Below are positions 16,664 through 24,614 of a stretch of 64,000 nucleotides of DNA, in pieces; the stretch's first letter is position 1, and each line of letters opens with the position of its first letter. The translations under genes and the position numbers were made by a program. The notes below the pieces were generated by a model. The model saw only the letters and a program-made list of their open reading frames with translations. It was not told the origin of the DNA and made no database searches. This DNA is from Alteriqipengyuania halimionae (GTDB taxonomy: Bacteria; Pseudomonadota; Alphaproteobacteria; Sphingomonadales; Sphingomonadaceae): NCBI RefSeq assembly GCF_009827575.1, contig NZ_WTYR01000001.1, forward strand, positions 186,001-250,000, read 5' to 3'.

Positions 16664-17463
16664 GTGAGGCTCCTTTGCGAGGTCGTGATGGTGCCGCCCT
16701 TGTCGGCACGCGCCTCGATTAACCAGCGGTCGGTTCCTTCGAGGCCAAGCGCGGTCAGGCGACCGCTGCTATAGGCCCCTGTATCGATACCGATGCGGTT
16801 GGGCAGGTGCTCGACCTCGTCGGTGATCGTATGGCCGTGCACCACCATTGCTTCATGTGCATTACGGTGGGAGAGAAACGGCTCGCGTATCCAGCGCATC
16901 TCGCTGCTCTTCTGCTCGGCAAGCGGCACGCCGGGCCGAATTCCGGCGTGGACGAAGGCATAATCGCCGATCCGCACGTGATCCTCGAGGCCCGCGATGA
17001 AGGCGCGGTCTTCTTGCGGAATCACTTCGTGCATAAGCTTCATCAGCTTCTTGAGCGAGGCTTCGCGATAGACCTTCTTTTCGATCGGATAGCTGAGCAG
17101 GGTTTCCTTCCCGCCATACCGCAGGAAGTGCTTGAGCACCTGCAGATCCTCGAAGGCGTCGAGGAACATTTCCTCGTGATTGCCCATCAGCACGCGGACA
17201 TACGGGCTCTGCGCCATTTCGCGCACGCGCGCGATGACGCCTGCACTGTCGGGCCCGCGATCGACCAGATCGCCCAGCATGACGCAATGCGTGGTGGCGT
17301 CTCCGCGCGCCGCATCGTCGGCATCGATGGCTTCAAGCAGTGCGTCGAACAGGTCGAGCCGGCCGTGGATATCGCCCACGGCATAGGCGCGCTCGCCCGC
17401 CGGAATGGCGTGGCTGGGCTCGGCAGATTTCGAGCGGGTAAGTTTACGAAGGGCGGATAGCAT
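16660..17463 (-). CDS. PPP-family serine/threonine protein phosphatase (metallophosphoesterase)
   Basis: 267 residues with the full phosphoprotein-phosphatase metal-site set: VGDIHGR (about residues 31-37), LGDLVDRGPDS, MGNHEEM and VVHGHT. The enzyme uses two metal ions to hydrolyse phosphomonoesters; bacterial members resemble lambda phosphatase or symmetrical diadenosine tetraphosphatase ApaH, and specificity cannot be read from sequence. It is the first gene of a two-gene unit with ugd (ATGA overlap), suggesting a possible role in dephosphorylating a sugar-nucleotide or polysaccharide regulator. That link is inference. Confidence 0.88.
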   Translation of the reverse strand: MLSALRKLTRSKSAEPSHAIPAGERAYAVGDIHGRLDLFDALLEAIDADDAARGDATTHCVMLGDLVDRGPDSAGVIARVREMAQSPYVRVLMGNHEEMFLDAFEDLQVLKHFLRYGGKETLLSYPIEKKVYREASLKKLMKLMHEVIPQEDRAFIAGLEDHVRIGDYAFVHAGIRPGVPLAEQKSSEMRWIREPFLSHRNAHEAMVVHGHTITDEVEHLPNRIGIDTGAYSSGRLTALGLEGTDRWLIEARADKGGTITTSQRSLT

Positions 17464-17591
17464 GATCGGTTATGTAACCCAGCAGGATCGGGCTGACCGG
17501 CATATAGGGACCCGACTGGGTGCGGGCAACGCTTGCCTGCGGGCAGGGAGAGACTAGAAGCGCACGGCACTTCACCACCAAGGCTATCCCC

Positions 17592-18326
17592 ATGCGTATC
17601 CTCCTCGTTCCAACGGCGATCCTGTTCGCCACTCCTTCTGTCGCGCAGGACAGTTACGACACCGATCCGCCTCCGGTGATCGAGCTTTCGGGCGAAGCCA
17701 GCGTGATGACCGATTATCGCTTCCGCGGCATTTCCTATTCGGATGGCGATGTCGCCGCGCGGTTCAATCTCGAAGCGCACCATGCCAGCGGATTCTACGC
17801 CGGGGTCGGCGCGCGCACCGTCGGCGGGGGGCCGCAAGCCGGCGATCTCGAGTTCGAACCCTATGCCGGGTGGAAGAACTCCATTGCACCGCTGATCGAT
17901 CTCGATGTCGGCGTTGCGCGCCGGATATACACCGGCGTTCCTGCCGGACTGCCGAGCGATTACTGGGAACCCTATGCGGGTGTGGTCGGCCAGCTTGGCC
18001 CGGCGAAGCTGCGTCTCGGGGCCGCCTGGGCACCGGGGCAGGACGCGCTGCTCGATGAAGACAATCTCTACCTTTCTGCCGACGCGGAATTCGGTTTGCC
18101 GTTCAGCCCCCTGACCGTCGAAGCCCATGTCGGGCAATCCGAAGGACCGCTTTCGGCCGGTGCGCTGGTTGGCCCGGGTGACAGCACCACCGATTGGTCG
18201 GTGGGCGCACGTTATACCTTCCTCCCGGCACTGACCGCGCGCGTCCAGTATATCGGTAACGATGCCAATTCGGTCGACGGCCTCACCGACGATACGGTGG
18301 TCGGCAGCGTCATCTTCCGGTTCTGA
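17592..18326 (+). CDS. TorF-family putative porin (TIGR02001/gcw_chp)
   Basis: 244 residues. A short signal peptide (MRILLVPTAILFATPSVAQ) is followed by the family's hallmark first strand SVMTDYRFRGISYSDGD and further beta-strands, ending in the barrel-type VGSVIFRF with terminal Phe. TorF proteins are small outer-membrane channels of unknown substrate, common in aquatic proteobacteria. The start at 17592 is preferred because the signal peptide begins there; an upstream in-frame ATG would add about 24 residues without hydrophobic character. Confidence 0.85.
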   Translation: MRILLVPTAILFATPSVAQDSYDTDPPPVIELSGEASVMTDYRFRGISYSDGDVAARFNLEAHHASGFYAGVGARTVGGGPQAGDLEFEPYAGWKNSIAPLIDLDVGVARRIYTGVPAGLPSDYWEPYAGVVGQLGPAKLRLGAAWAPGQDALLDEDNLYLSADAEFGLPFSPLTVEAHVGQSEGPLSAGALVGPGDSTTDWSVGARYTFLPALTARVQYIGNDANSVDGLTDDTVVGSVIFRF

Positions 18327-18375
18327 CGGCGCGCTCACTTATTCCAGCCCGACTTTGAATGCAGGAGCGATATCC

Positions 18376-18813
18376 TTGACCAAGTACCTTCACACCATGA
18401 TCCGTGTCTCCGATCCGGAGGCGACCATTGCGTTCTTCAAGCTGTTGGGCGTCGAGGAAGTGCGTCGCAGCGAAAGCGAGCAGGGGCGTTTCACCCTCAT
18501 CTTCCTCGCCGCGCCGGGCGAGGAAGGGCAGGCCGAGGTCGAACTGACCTACAACTGGCCCGCCGAAGACGGCAGTTCGCCGGAGGAATATACGGGCGGT
18601 CGCAATTTCGGCCATCTCGCCTATCGGGTCGACGATATCTACGCGACCTGCCAGCGGCTGATGAATGCGGGCGTGACGATCAATCGCCCGCCGCGTGACG
18701 GGCACATGGCGTTCGTGCGCACGCCCGACGGGATCTCTGTCGAATTGCTGCAGGACGGCTATCTCGATCCGCAGGAGCCGTGGGCGAGCATGCCCAATAC
18801 CGGCAGCTGGTAA
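18376..18813 (+). CDS. gloA: Lactoylglutathione lyase (glyoxalase I)
   Basis: 145 residues, one VOC fold of paired beta-alpha-beta-beta-beta units. Metal-ligand candidates are the histidine in KYLHTMIRV (His6), the glutamate in EVELTYNW, the histidine in NFGHLAYRV and the glutamate in GISVELLQDG. The enzyme isomerises the methylglyoxal-glutathione adduct to S-lactoylglutathione. The start is a TTG at 18376: AGGAG lies eight bases upstream and the family N-terminus is matched exactly, whereas the next ATG at 18397 would remove the first strand and His6. Confidence 0.93.
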   Translation: MTKYLHTMIRVSDPEATIAFFKLLGVEEVRRSESEQGRFTLIFLAAPGEEGQAEVELTYNWPAEDGSSPEEYTGGRNFGHLAYRVDDIYATCQRLMNAGVTINRPPRDGHMAFVRTPDGISVELLQDGYLDPQEPWASMPNTGSW

Positions 18814-18837
18814 CCCCGGCCAGGGGGCGACGCGCGA

Positions 18838-20076
18838 TCAGGCGGTGACCGAGTGCGGCTCCGTCTCGTCGTCGCCCTCGTCGTCTTCGCTCGTCAGCTG
18901 CGGGGCGAAACGCAAGATGCCGTAACCGAGCAGGGCCGAGAACAGCGAGCCGAGCAGCACGCCCAGCTTGGCTTCCTCGACCAGCAGCGGATCGCGCGGG
19001 AAGGCGAGTGCGCCGATGAACAGGCTCATCGTGAAACCGATTCCGCACAGCGTCGCCACGCCCCATAGCTGGAGACCAGTGGCCCCGGCGGGCGGCTTCG
19101 CGAAGCCGATCTTGTCGGCGATCCACATCGCGCCATAGATGCCGATCTGCTTGCCGAAGAACAGGCCTGCGGCGATCGCCAGCGGAAGCGGGCCGAACAC
19201 TTCGTCCATCCCCATGCCAGACAGCGCGACGCCGGCATTGGCGAAGCCGAAAATCGGAACGATCATGAACCCGTTCCACGGCGCGGTCGCATGCTCCATC
19301 CGCAGCAGCATCGAATCGTCGTGCCCCTTGAGCTTGAGCGGGATCGTGAACGCGGCGAGGACGCCCGCAACGGTGGCGTGGACACCCGAATTGAGCACGG
19401 TGAACCACAGCGCGACCGACAGCACGATATAGGGCAGCATGCGGTAGACGCCGAAGCGGTTGAGCGCCATCAGCATGCCGAGAATGACCGCGGCGGCGGC
19501 GAGCCAGGCAAGCTTGATGCCGCTGGTATAGACCAGCGCGATGATCGCCACGGCGCCCAGATCGTCGACGATGGCAACGGTCAGCAGGAACAGGCGAAGC
19601 GAGGACGGTGCACGCTTGCCGAGCAGGCCGAGCACGCCGACCGCGAAGGCGATGTCGGTCGCCGCCGGGATCGCCCAACCGGAATGCAACGTACGATCGT
19701 CGCCCACCAGGCCGAGATAGATCAGCGCGGGCACGGCCATGCCGGCGGCTGCGGCGAGGAAAGGCAGGCGACGCTTCTGCGCGTCGTCCAGCTGGCCGTC
19801 GATCAGTTCGCGTTTGATCTCCAGTCCGACGACGAAGAAGAAGATCGCCATCAGCCCGTCGTTGATCCAGAGATGGAACGTGTCGAGCTTCTCGATCGGC
19901 GTCCAGGCCAGCTTGCCATGGAAGAGCTCGTGATATTCGTGCGCGAACGGCGAATTGGCCGCGACCAATGCGGCGATCGCGACGGCGATCAGGACAATGC
20001 CTGCCGCCGCTTCCATCGATGTAAACCGGTCCAGCGCGCGCTTGAGCGCGCCCCCTATGCTCTGCGTTTCGGCCAT
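18838..20076 (-). CDS. nhaA: Na+/H+ antiporter NhaA
   Basis: 412 residues with about 11-12 transmembrane segments. The Na+-binding aspartate pair appears in VAIVDDLGAVAIIALVYT, together with FFFVVGLEIKREL and PAATDIAFAVGVLGLLG. NhaA exports sodium in exchange for protons and matters for pH and salt tolerance, which fits a marine or brackish host. The C-terminus is a highly acidic tail (SEDDEGDDETEPH). The start at 20076 is chosen by family length; an ATG 54 bases upstream is possible. It is divergent from the glycosyltransferase gene with a 156-bp gap. Confidence 0.94.
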   Translation of the reverse strand: MAETQSIGGALKRALDRFTSMEAAAGIVLIAVAIAALVAANSPFAHEYHELFHGKLAWTPIEKLDTFHLWINDGLMAIFFFVVGLEIKRELIDGQLDDAQKRRLPFLAAAAGMAVPALIYLGLVGDDRTLHSGWAIPAATDIAFAVGVLGLLGKRAPSSLRLFLLTVAIVDDLGAVAIIALVYTSGIKLAWLAAAAVILGMLMALNRFGVYRMLPYIVLSVALWFTVLNSGVHATVAGVLAAFTIPLKLKGHDDSMLLRMEHATAPWNGFMIVPIFGFANAGVALSGMGMDEVFGPLPLAIAAGLFFGKQIGIYGAMWIADKIGFAKPPAGATGLQLWGVATLCGIGFTMSLFIGALAFPRDPLLVEEAKLGVLLGSLFSALLGYGILRFAPQLTSEDDEGDDETEPHSVTA

Positions 20077-20232
20077 GGGCGGTTCTTTGGCGTCTCCCCC
20101 GCGCCGTTGCAAGGGCATCCTTTCCCAAGTCGACATTGCCAGCCGGCGAGGGCGTCGATAGTCTGCCAATGAACGCTCGGCAGTGGGGGCTGCCGCGTGG
20201 AAGGGACGAAATAGCCTTGAGGGGGGCGTGGC

Positions 20233-21636
20233 GTGGCAAATACTGCGTGGATATCGTGGACCGGCGATATGATCGGCGCGTTGGGCGTGGCCGAGCGCGA
20301 GTTGTTTCTGTTCGCCGGGTTCTGGTTGGTGATTGGCTCGGTCGACGAACTCGCAATGGACGCGATGTGGGGCTGGCTGCGATTGCGCGGAAAAGCGAAG
20401 TCTGGGCGCGCCCCGGCGGCTCCCGAACATTTATCCGGCCCGATCGCGGTATTCATCCCCACCTGGCGCGAAGCTGCAGTGATCGCGACCACGATTGCCC
20501 AGATCCGTGAAGCCTGGCCGCAAGCCGAATTGCGCATTCTTGTCGGGCTCTATCCGAACGACCCGGCGACGCTTGTCTCTGCTGCCCAGGGGGCAGGGGC
20601 CGATCCGCGTGTGCGGCTGGTGATTCATGAACGTGAAGGGCCGACCACGAAGGCCGATTGCCTGAACCGTCTCTATCGGGCGCTCGAGGATGACGAGGCC
20701 CGGCGCGATGTTCACTATCGCGCGGTACTGTTGCAGGATGCCGAAGATATGGTTCACCCTGCGGCGATCGGCGTGGTCGACCGCGCGCTTGACGGCCATG
20801 CGCTGGTGCAATTGCCGGTGTGCCCGGCGCATAACCCGCGCTCGCGCTATGTCTCGGGTCATTATGCCGACGAATTCGCTGAAGCGCATGCCAAGGCGAT
20901 GGTGGTGCGCACCGCTTTCGACGTTGCGCTGCCCTCGGCAGGCGTCGGATGTGCGGTCGAACGCGGCATGCTGGAACGGCTGGCGCGTCAAGGGGCGGAG
21001 GGGCCGTTCGATCCTGACAGCCTGACCGAGGATTACGAACTCGGCTTCAAGGTGAAGGCGCTCGGCGGTCGCAGTACCTTCGTGAGGTCCAGAGACGAGC
21101 GGGGCCGCCTGGTCGCGACCATCAGTCTCTTTCCCGGCGATATCGGGGCGGCGGCGCGGCAGAAGGCGCGCTGGATTCACGGCATCGCCTTCCAGGGATG
21201 GGACCGAATCGGCTGGAACGGGGGATGGGTCGATCGCTGGATGATGCTGCGCGACCGGCAGGGGCCGCTGGCAGCGCTCGTGCTGGCCACCGCTTACGCC
21301 TTGTTGATCGTCGAAGCCTTATTGTGGCTGATGGATGCCTCCCACGCGCCGCTCGGCTCGATCGAGCCGTATGTGCAGGGGGTTGTCCTTTTCCTGCTCG
21401 CATCGCTGGTATGGCGCGCGGTGTGCCGGGTGGCCTTTGTCCGGCGCGAATACGGCTGGCAACAGGCCGGTTATGCCTTGCTCCGGATACCGGTCGGCAA
21501 TGTGATCGCGATTATGGCGGGACGCCGTGCGCTCGTGGCTTATGTCCGCACGCTGCTCGGCGCACCGATCCGATGGGACAAGACCGCCCATGTCGGCCAT
21601 CCGGCGCTCCTTCCGACTCGGGCGGCGGCACAATGA
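20233..21636 (+). CDS. Membrane GT2 glycosyltransferase, NfrB-like
   Basis: 467 residues from a GTG start. A transmembrane segment lies near residues 21-37, then a cytoplasmic GT-A domain: IAVFIPTWREA (71-81), LQDAEDMV with the DxD-type acid cluster (167-174), DSLTEDYELG (262-271) and the processive Q-x-x-R-W motif QKARW (310-314). Two or three transmembrane helices follow at about 335-440. This layout is that of cellulose-synthase-like polymerases and most resembles the N-terminal half of E. coli NfrB; the C-terminal c-di-GMP-binding MshEN part of NfrB is missing. The stop overlaps the next gene's start (ATGA). It probably makes a secreted glycan of unknown composition. Confidence 0.85.
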   Translation: MANTAWISWTGDMIGALGVAERELFLFAGFWLVIGSVDELAMDAMWGWLRLRGKAKSGRAPAAPEHLSGPIAVFIPTWREAAVIATTIAQIREAWPQAELRILVGLYPNDPATLVSAAQGAGADPRVRLVIHEREGPTTKADCLNRLYRALEDDEARRDVHYRAVLLQDAEDMVHPAAIGVVDRALDGHALVQLPVCPAHNPRSRYVSGHYADEFAEAHAKAMVVRTAFDVALPSAGVGCAVERGMLERLARQGAEGPFDPDSLTEDYELGFKVKALGGRSTFVRSRDERGRLVATISLFPGDIGAAARQKARWIHGIAFQGWDRIGWNGGWVDRWMMLRDRQGPLAALVLATAYALLIVEALLWLMDASHAPLGSIEPYVQGVVLFLLASLVWRAVCRVAFVRREYGWQQAGYALLRIPVGNVIAIMAGRRALVAYVRTLLGAPIRWDKTAHVGHPALLPTRAAAQ

Positions 21637-22706
21637 GCGACAATGCGCTGGTCAGCACGCCGGGGCGTCCGCTGATAGTCATGGCGACGATGCTCGCCCT
21701 TTGGGGCTCGATGCGCGTCGTCCTCTGGCCGCAGGAGACGTTGCGCGTCATCGAGGACCTGGTGCCCGCTGCATTCGCTGCAGGAGAGCCGGAGGATTCC
21801 GATACTGTGTCGGTCGCCACCCTACAAAGGGCTGCTTCGCCCGCCGACAAGCTGGCGCCCACAGCCAATGTCACGCAAACTGCGCTAAGCATCGAAGCGG
21901 CGATACAGCCACGGCAAAGACGCGCCCATATCGAACGCGGCTTGCATGGTCTGCTGTGGATGGAAGCGGTCACGCGTGGCGATTTCAGCTATCGGGCCCC
22001 GTCGATCGCGACCAATGTCGGCGCGGCGCGCATTATTGACCGGGTCCGTACCGGTGGAACGCAGACCGATCGATGGTCGCTCGATGCATGGCTGTTCGCG
22101 CGCGACGGAGCGGCGTCGTTCTCGGCGGCGCCGCGGTCCTACGGCAGGAGCCAGGCCGGGATACTCCTGCGCTATCGGCTCGCGCCCGGTAGCCGCTTCG
22201 CACCTGCCGCCTATGCCCGCGCCACAGCATCGCCGGACGGCGAGATCCCGGCCGAACTGGCGGTTGGTGCGGCAGTGCGGCCGCTCGCTACGCTCCCGAT
22301 CGAGGCGCAGCTCGAAATGCGTCTGCGCGAACGCGACGGGCGGATCGAGGCGCGTCCGGCCGTTGCGCTCGTCGGGGGATTGGATCGCACGGTCGCCGGG
22401 CTCGAGGTCCGCGGCTACGGTCAGGCCGGATACGTCGCGGGGGCCGACGCCACCGCTTTCGCAGACGGCAAGCTGACGCTGGAAAAAGTGCTCGCCTCAG
22501 GCGGAGGTTTCCGGCTGGCGGCAGGCGGTGGCGCCTGGGGCGGGGCACAGCGCGATGCTGCGCGGGTCGATGTCGGGCCGAGCGCGTCGCTGACGCTGGC
22601 GACCGAGCGTGTTACCGCGCGGATCGAAGCCGATTACCGGATCCGCGTCGCGGGCGATGCGGCGCCCGGATCGGGGCCTGCGCTGACGGTGTCGGCCAGC
22701 TTTTAG
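21633..22706 (+). CDS. Predicted outer-membrane beta-barrel partner, NfrA C-terminal-like
   Basis: 357 residues, coupled to the glycosyltransferase by ATGA. A hydrophobic N-terminal segment (about residues 12-32, LIVMATMLALWGSMRVVLW) acts as a signal or anchor. A Pro/Ala-rich linker follows, then from about residue 90 alternating strands (DRWSLDAWLFARDG, AGILLRYRLAPGSRFAPAAYARA, LEVRGYGQAGYVAG, SLTLATERVTARIEADYRI). The chain ends in LTVSASF with terminal Phe, as for BamA-inserted barrels. Order and strand pattern fit a shortened NfrA C-terminal domain, lacking the TPR region. A role as an export or anchoring channel for the glycan is inference. Confidence 0.65.
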   Translation: MSDNALVSTPGRPLIVMATMLALWGSMRVVLWPQETLRVIEDLVPAAFAAGEPEDSDTVSVATLQRAASPADKLAPTANVTQTALSIEAAIQPRQRRAHIERGLHGLLWMEAVTRGDFSYRAPSIATNVGAARIIDRVRTGGTQTDRWSLDAWLFARDGAASFSAAPRSYGRSQAGILLRYRLAPGSRFAPAAYARATASPDGEIPAELAVGAAVRPLATLPIEAQLEMRLRERDGRIEARPAVALVGGLDRTVAGLEVRGYGQAGYVAGADATAFADGKLTLEKVLASGGGFRLAAGGGAWGGAQRDAARVDVGPSASLTLATERVTARIEADYRIRVAGDAAPGSGPALTVSASF

Positions 22707-22809
22707 GTAACGCCGCGCCAGCGCACGGTTTTCACCGCATTTTTCGCGCAAGTGTTGCCCGGGCGCGCTTTCGCGGTGCGCACCGCTCGGCTAGGGGCGG
22801 CGGCAGCCC

Positions 22810-23724
22810 ATGGACGTCTACCTTCCCATCGCCAACCTCTCGGTCAACGGCCTGCTGATCATCGCGCTGGGCGCGGTGACGGGCATGCTGTCGGGCCTGT
22901 TCGGCGTGGGCGGGGGCTTCCTGACGACACCGCTGCTGATCTTCTACGGGGTCCCGCCGACGGTTTCGGCCGCCAGCGCCGCGAGCCAGGTCACCGGGGC
23001 GAGCGTCTCCGGCGTGTTCGCGCATCACCGTCGCGGCGGGGTCGATTACCGGATGGGCGCGATCATGGTCGCGGGCGGGGCGCTCGGCACGCTGATCGGC
23101 GCGGCGCTGTTCGAATGGCTGCGCGCGCTGGGCCAGATCGATACGATCATCACCTTCCTCTACGTCGTGCTGCTCGGCTCGATGGGCTCGCTGATGGCCC
23201 GCGACGGCTGGCGCGCGGTGACCGCACAGCGTCGCGGCGAAAAGCCCAAGGCGGCCCGCAGACGGCATCACCCGCTGGTCGCAAACCTGCCGTGGCGAAT
23301 GCGGTTCTACAAATCGGGGCTCTATATCTCGCCGCTCGCCCCGTTCCTGCTCGGCGCGGGTGTGGGTGTGCTGACGATGCTGATGGGCGTAGGCGGCGGC
23401 TTCATCCTCGTGCCCGCCATGCTCTATATCCTCGGAATGGGAGCAGGGGTGGTGGTCGGCACCTCGCTGTTCCAGATCCTGTTCGTGACCATGGCGACGA
23501 CCTTCATGCACGCGCTGACGACACAGGCGGTCGATATCGTGCTGGCCGGCCTGCTCCTGATCGGATCGGTTTCGGGCGCGCAGATCGGCGCCCAGATGGC
23601 GCAGAAATCGAAGCCCGAAGTGCTGCGCCTGGTGCTTGCCGCGATCGTCCTCGTGATCGCGTTCCGGATGGTTCTCCAGCTCTTTTACGAACCCGACCAG
23701 ATTTACACGGTGGCCCCGCTGTGA
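22810..23724 (+). CDS. TauE/SafE-family sulfite/anion exporter
   Basis: 304 residues with two homologous halves, each carrying a glycine-rich motif: GMLSGLFGVGGGFLTTPLLIFYG near residue 28 split from LTMLMGVGGGFILVPAMLY near residue 185. About eight transmembrane helices are visible. TauE/SafE proteins export sulfite, sulfoacetate or related organic anions. A basic cytoplasmic loop (RRGEKPKAARRRHH) separates the halves. The stop overlaps the start of the TIGR02186 gene by GTGA, a pairing widely seen in alphaproteobacteria. Confidence 0.9.
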   Translation: MDVYLPIANLSVNGLLIIALGAVTGMLSGLFGVGGGFLTTPLLIFYGVPPTVSAASAASQVTGASVSGVFAHHRRGGVDYRMGAIMVAGGALGTLIGAALFEWLRALGQIDTIITFLYVVLLGSMGSLMARDGWRAVTAQRRGEKPKAARRRHHPLVANLPWRMRFYKSGLYISPLAPFLLGAGVGVLTMLMGVGGGFILVPAMLYILGMGAGVVVGTSLFQILFVTMATTFMHALTTQAVDIVLAGLLLIGSVSGAQIGAQMAQKSKPEVLRLVLAAIVLVIAFRMVLQLFYEPDQIYTVAPL

Positions 23725-24473
23725 GGTGGCTGTTCGCCCTTCTGGCGCTTGTTGCGCTGACCGGCGCGCGTGATCCGCAACTGGTGCCGGCGGTGTCGCA
23801 GGAAGCGATCGACGTCCGGCAGGGGTTTACCGGCACCGAACTGCTGCTGTTCGGCGCAATCCTTCCGCCCGATGGCAGCGCGCCGTCCGAACCCTATGAC
23901 CTCGTCGTTGTCCTCAAGGGGCCGACGCGTTCGGTCGTGGTGCGCGAGAAACAGCAGGTCGCTGGCATCTGGATGAATGTTGATGCGGCCGAATTCCGCT
24001 CGGTGCCCAGCTTTTACGCGGTCGCCAGCTCACGCCCGATCGGGCAGATCGTCGACGATCGCACGGCAGCGATCTACGAACTCGGCCTGCCGTTTCTCCA
24101 GCTCTCGCCGATCGGTGTGATCGATCCCGAACAGCAATCGCGGATCGCCGCCGGGCTGGTCGAGCGGCGCATCGGCGAAGGGCTGTACCAGCAGGCCGAA
24201 GGCGACGTAACGGTGCGCAGCGGCGTGCTTTACGAAGTGCGCTTCCAATTGCCTTCCAACGTGGAGACCGGCGCTTACACCGCCGAGACTTTCGTGATTG
24301 CGAACGGCCGCGTGCTGGTATCCGAAACCGCGCAGGTCGAGGTCCGCAAGGTCGGGTTCGAGAAGCGCGTGGCCGACTATGCCGTCAACGACGAGGTCCT
24401 CTACGGCCTGTTCGCGGTGTTTATGTCGATCTTTATGGGCTGGGCCGCGGGCAGGCTGTTCGCACTCGTCTGA
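23721..24473 (+). CDS. TIGR02186-family membrane protein (Alph_Pro_TM)
   Basis: 250 residues. A short signal peptide (RWLFALLALVALTGA) leads a periplasmic beta-rich domain with VSQEAIDVRQGFTGTELLLFGAI and VVLKGP, then one C-terminal transmembrane helix (YGLFAVFMSIFMGWAAGRLFALV). The biochemical function is unknown; the family is almost always next to a TauE-like exporter and is thought to assist it. The GTG start overlaps the exporter stop (GTGA), so the two are made in step. The longer open frame upstream runs through the exporter gene in another frame and is not used. Confidence 0.85.
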   Translation: MRWLFALLALVALTGARDPQLVPAVSQEAIDVRQGFTGTELLLFGAILPPDGSAPSEPYDLVVVLKGPTRSVVVREKQQVAGIWMNVDAAEFRSVPSFYAVASSRPIGQIVDDRTAAIYELGLPFLQLSPIGVIDPEQQSRIAAGLVERRIGEGLYQQAEGDVTVRSGVLYEVRFQLPSNVETGAYTAETFVIANGRVLVSETAQVEVRKVGFEKRVADYAVNDEVLYGLFAVFMSIFMGWAAGRLFALV

Positions 24474-24614
24474 CCGCGATCTTGCTTGCGCGGCGTGGCC
24501 GCCCACGTTCTCACACGTCAGGGCCCGGGCGTGCTTAGCCATAAATTAACCCATCCCGGTCATTTTCGCTCGCCTACGGGGTGCGTTCACACGCGCATAT
24601 ACAGGGATCAGTTG

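Noticed and set aside
18680-20356. A 558-codon minus-strand frame overlapping nhaA
   Set aside because: Off-frame shadow of nhaA, arginine-rich, with no transmembrane pattern.
22752-23720. A 573-residue version of the TIGR02186 protein
   Set aside because: Its first 323 codons run through the TauE gene in another frame; the signal peptide and family similarity start at the GTG at 23721.
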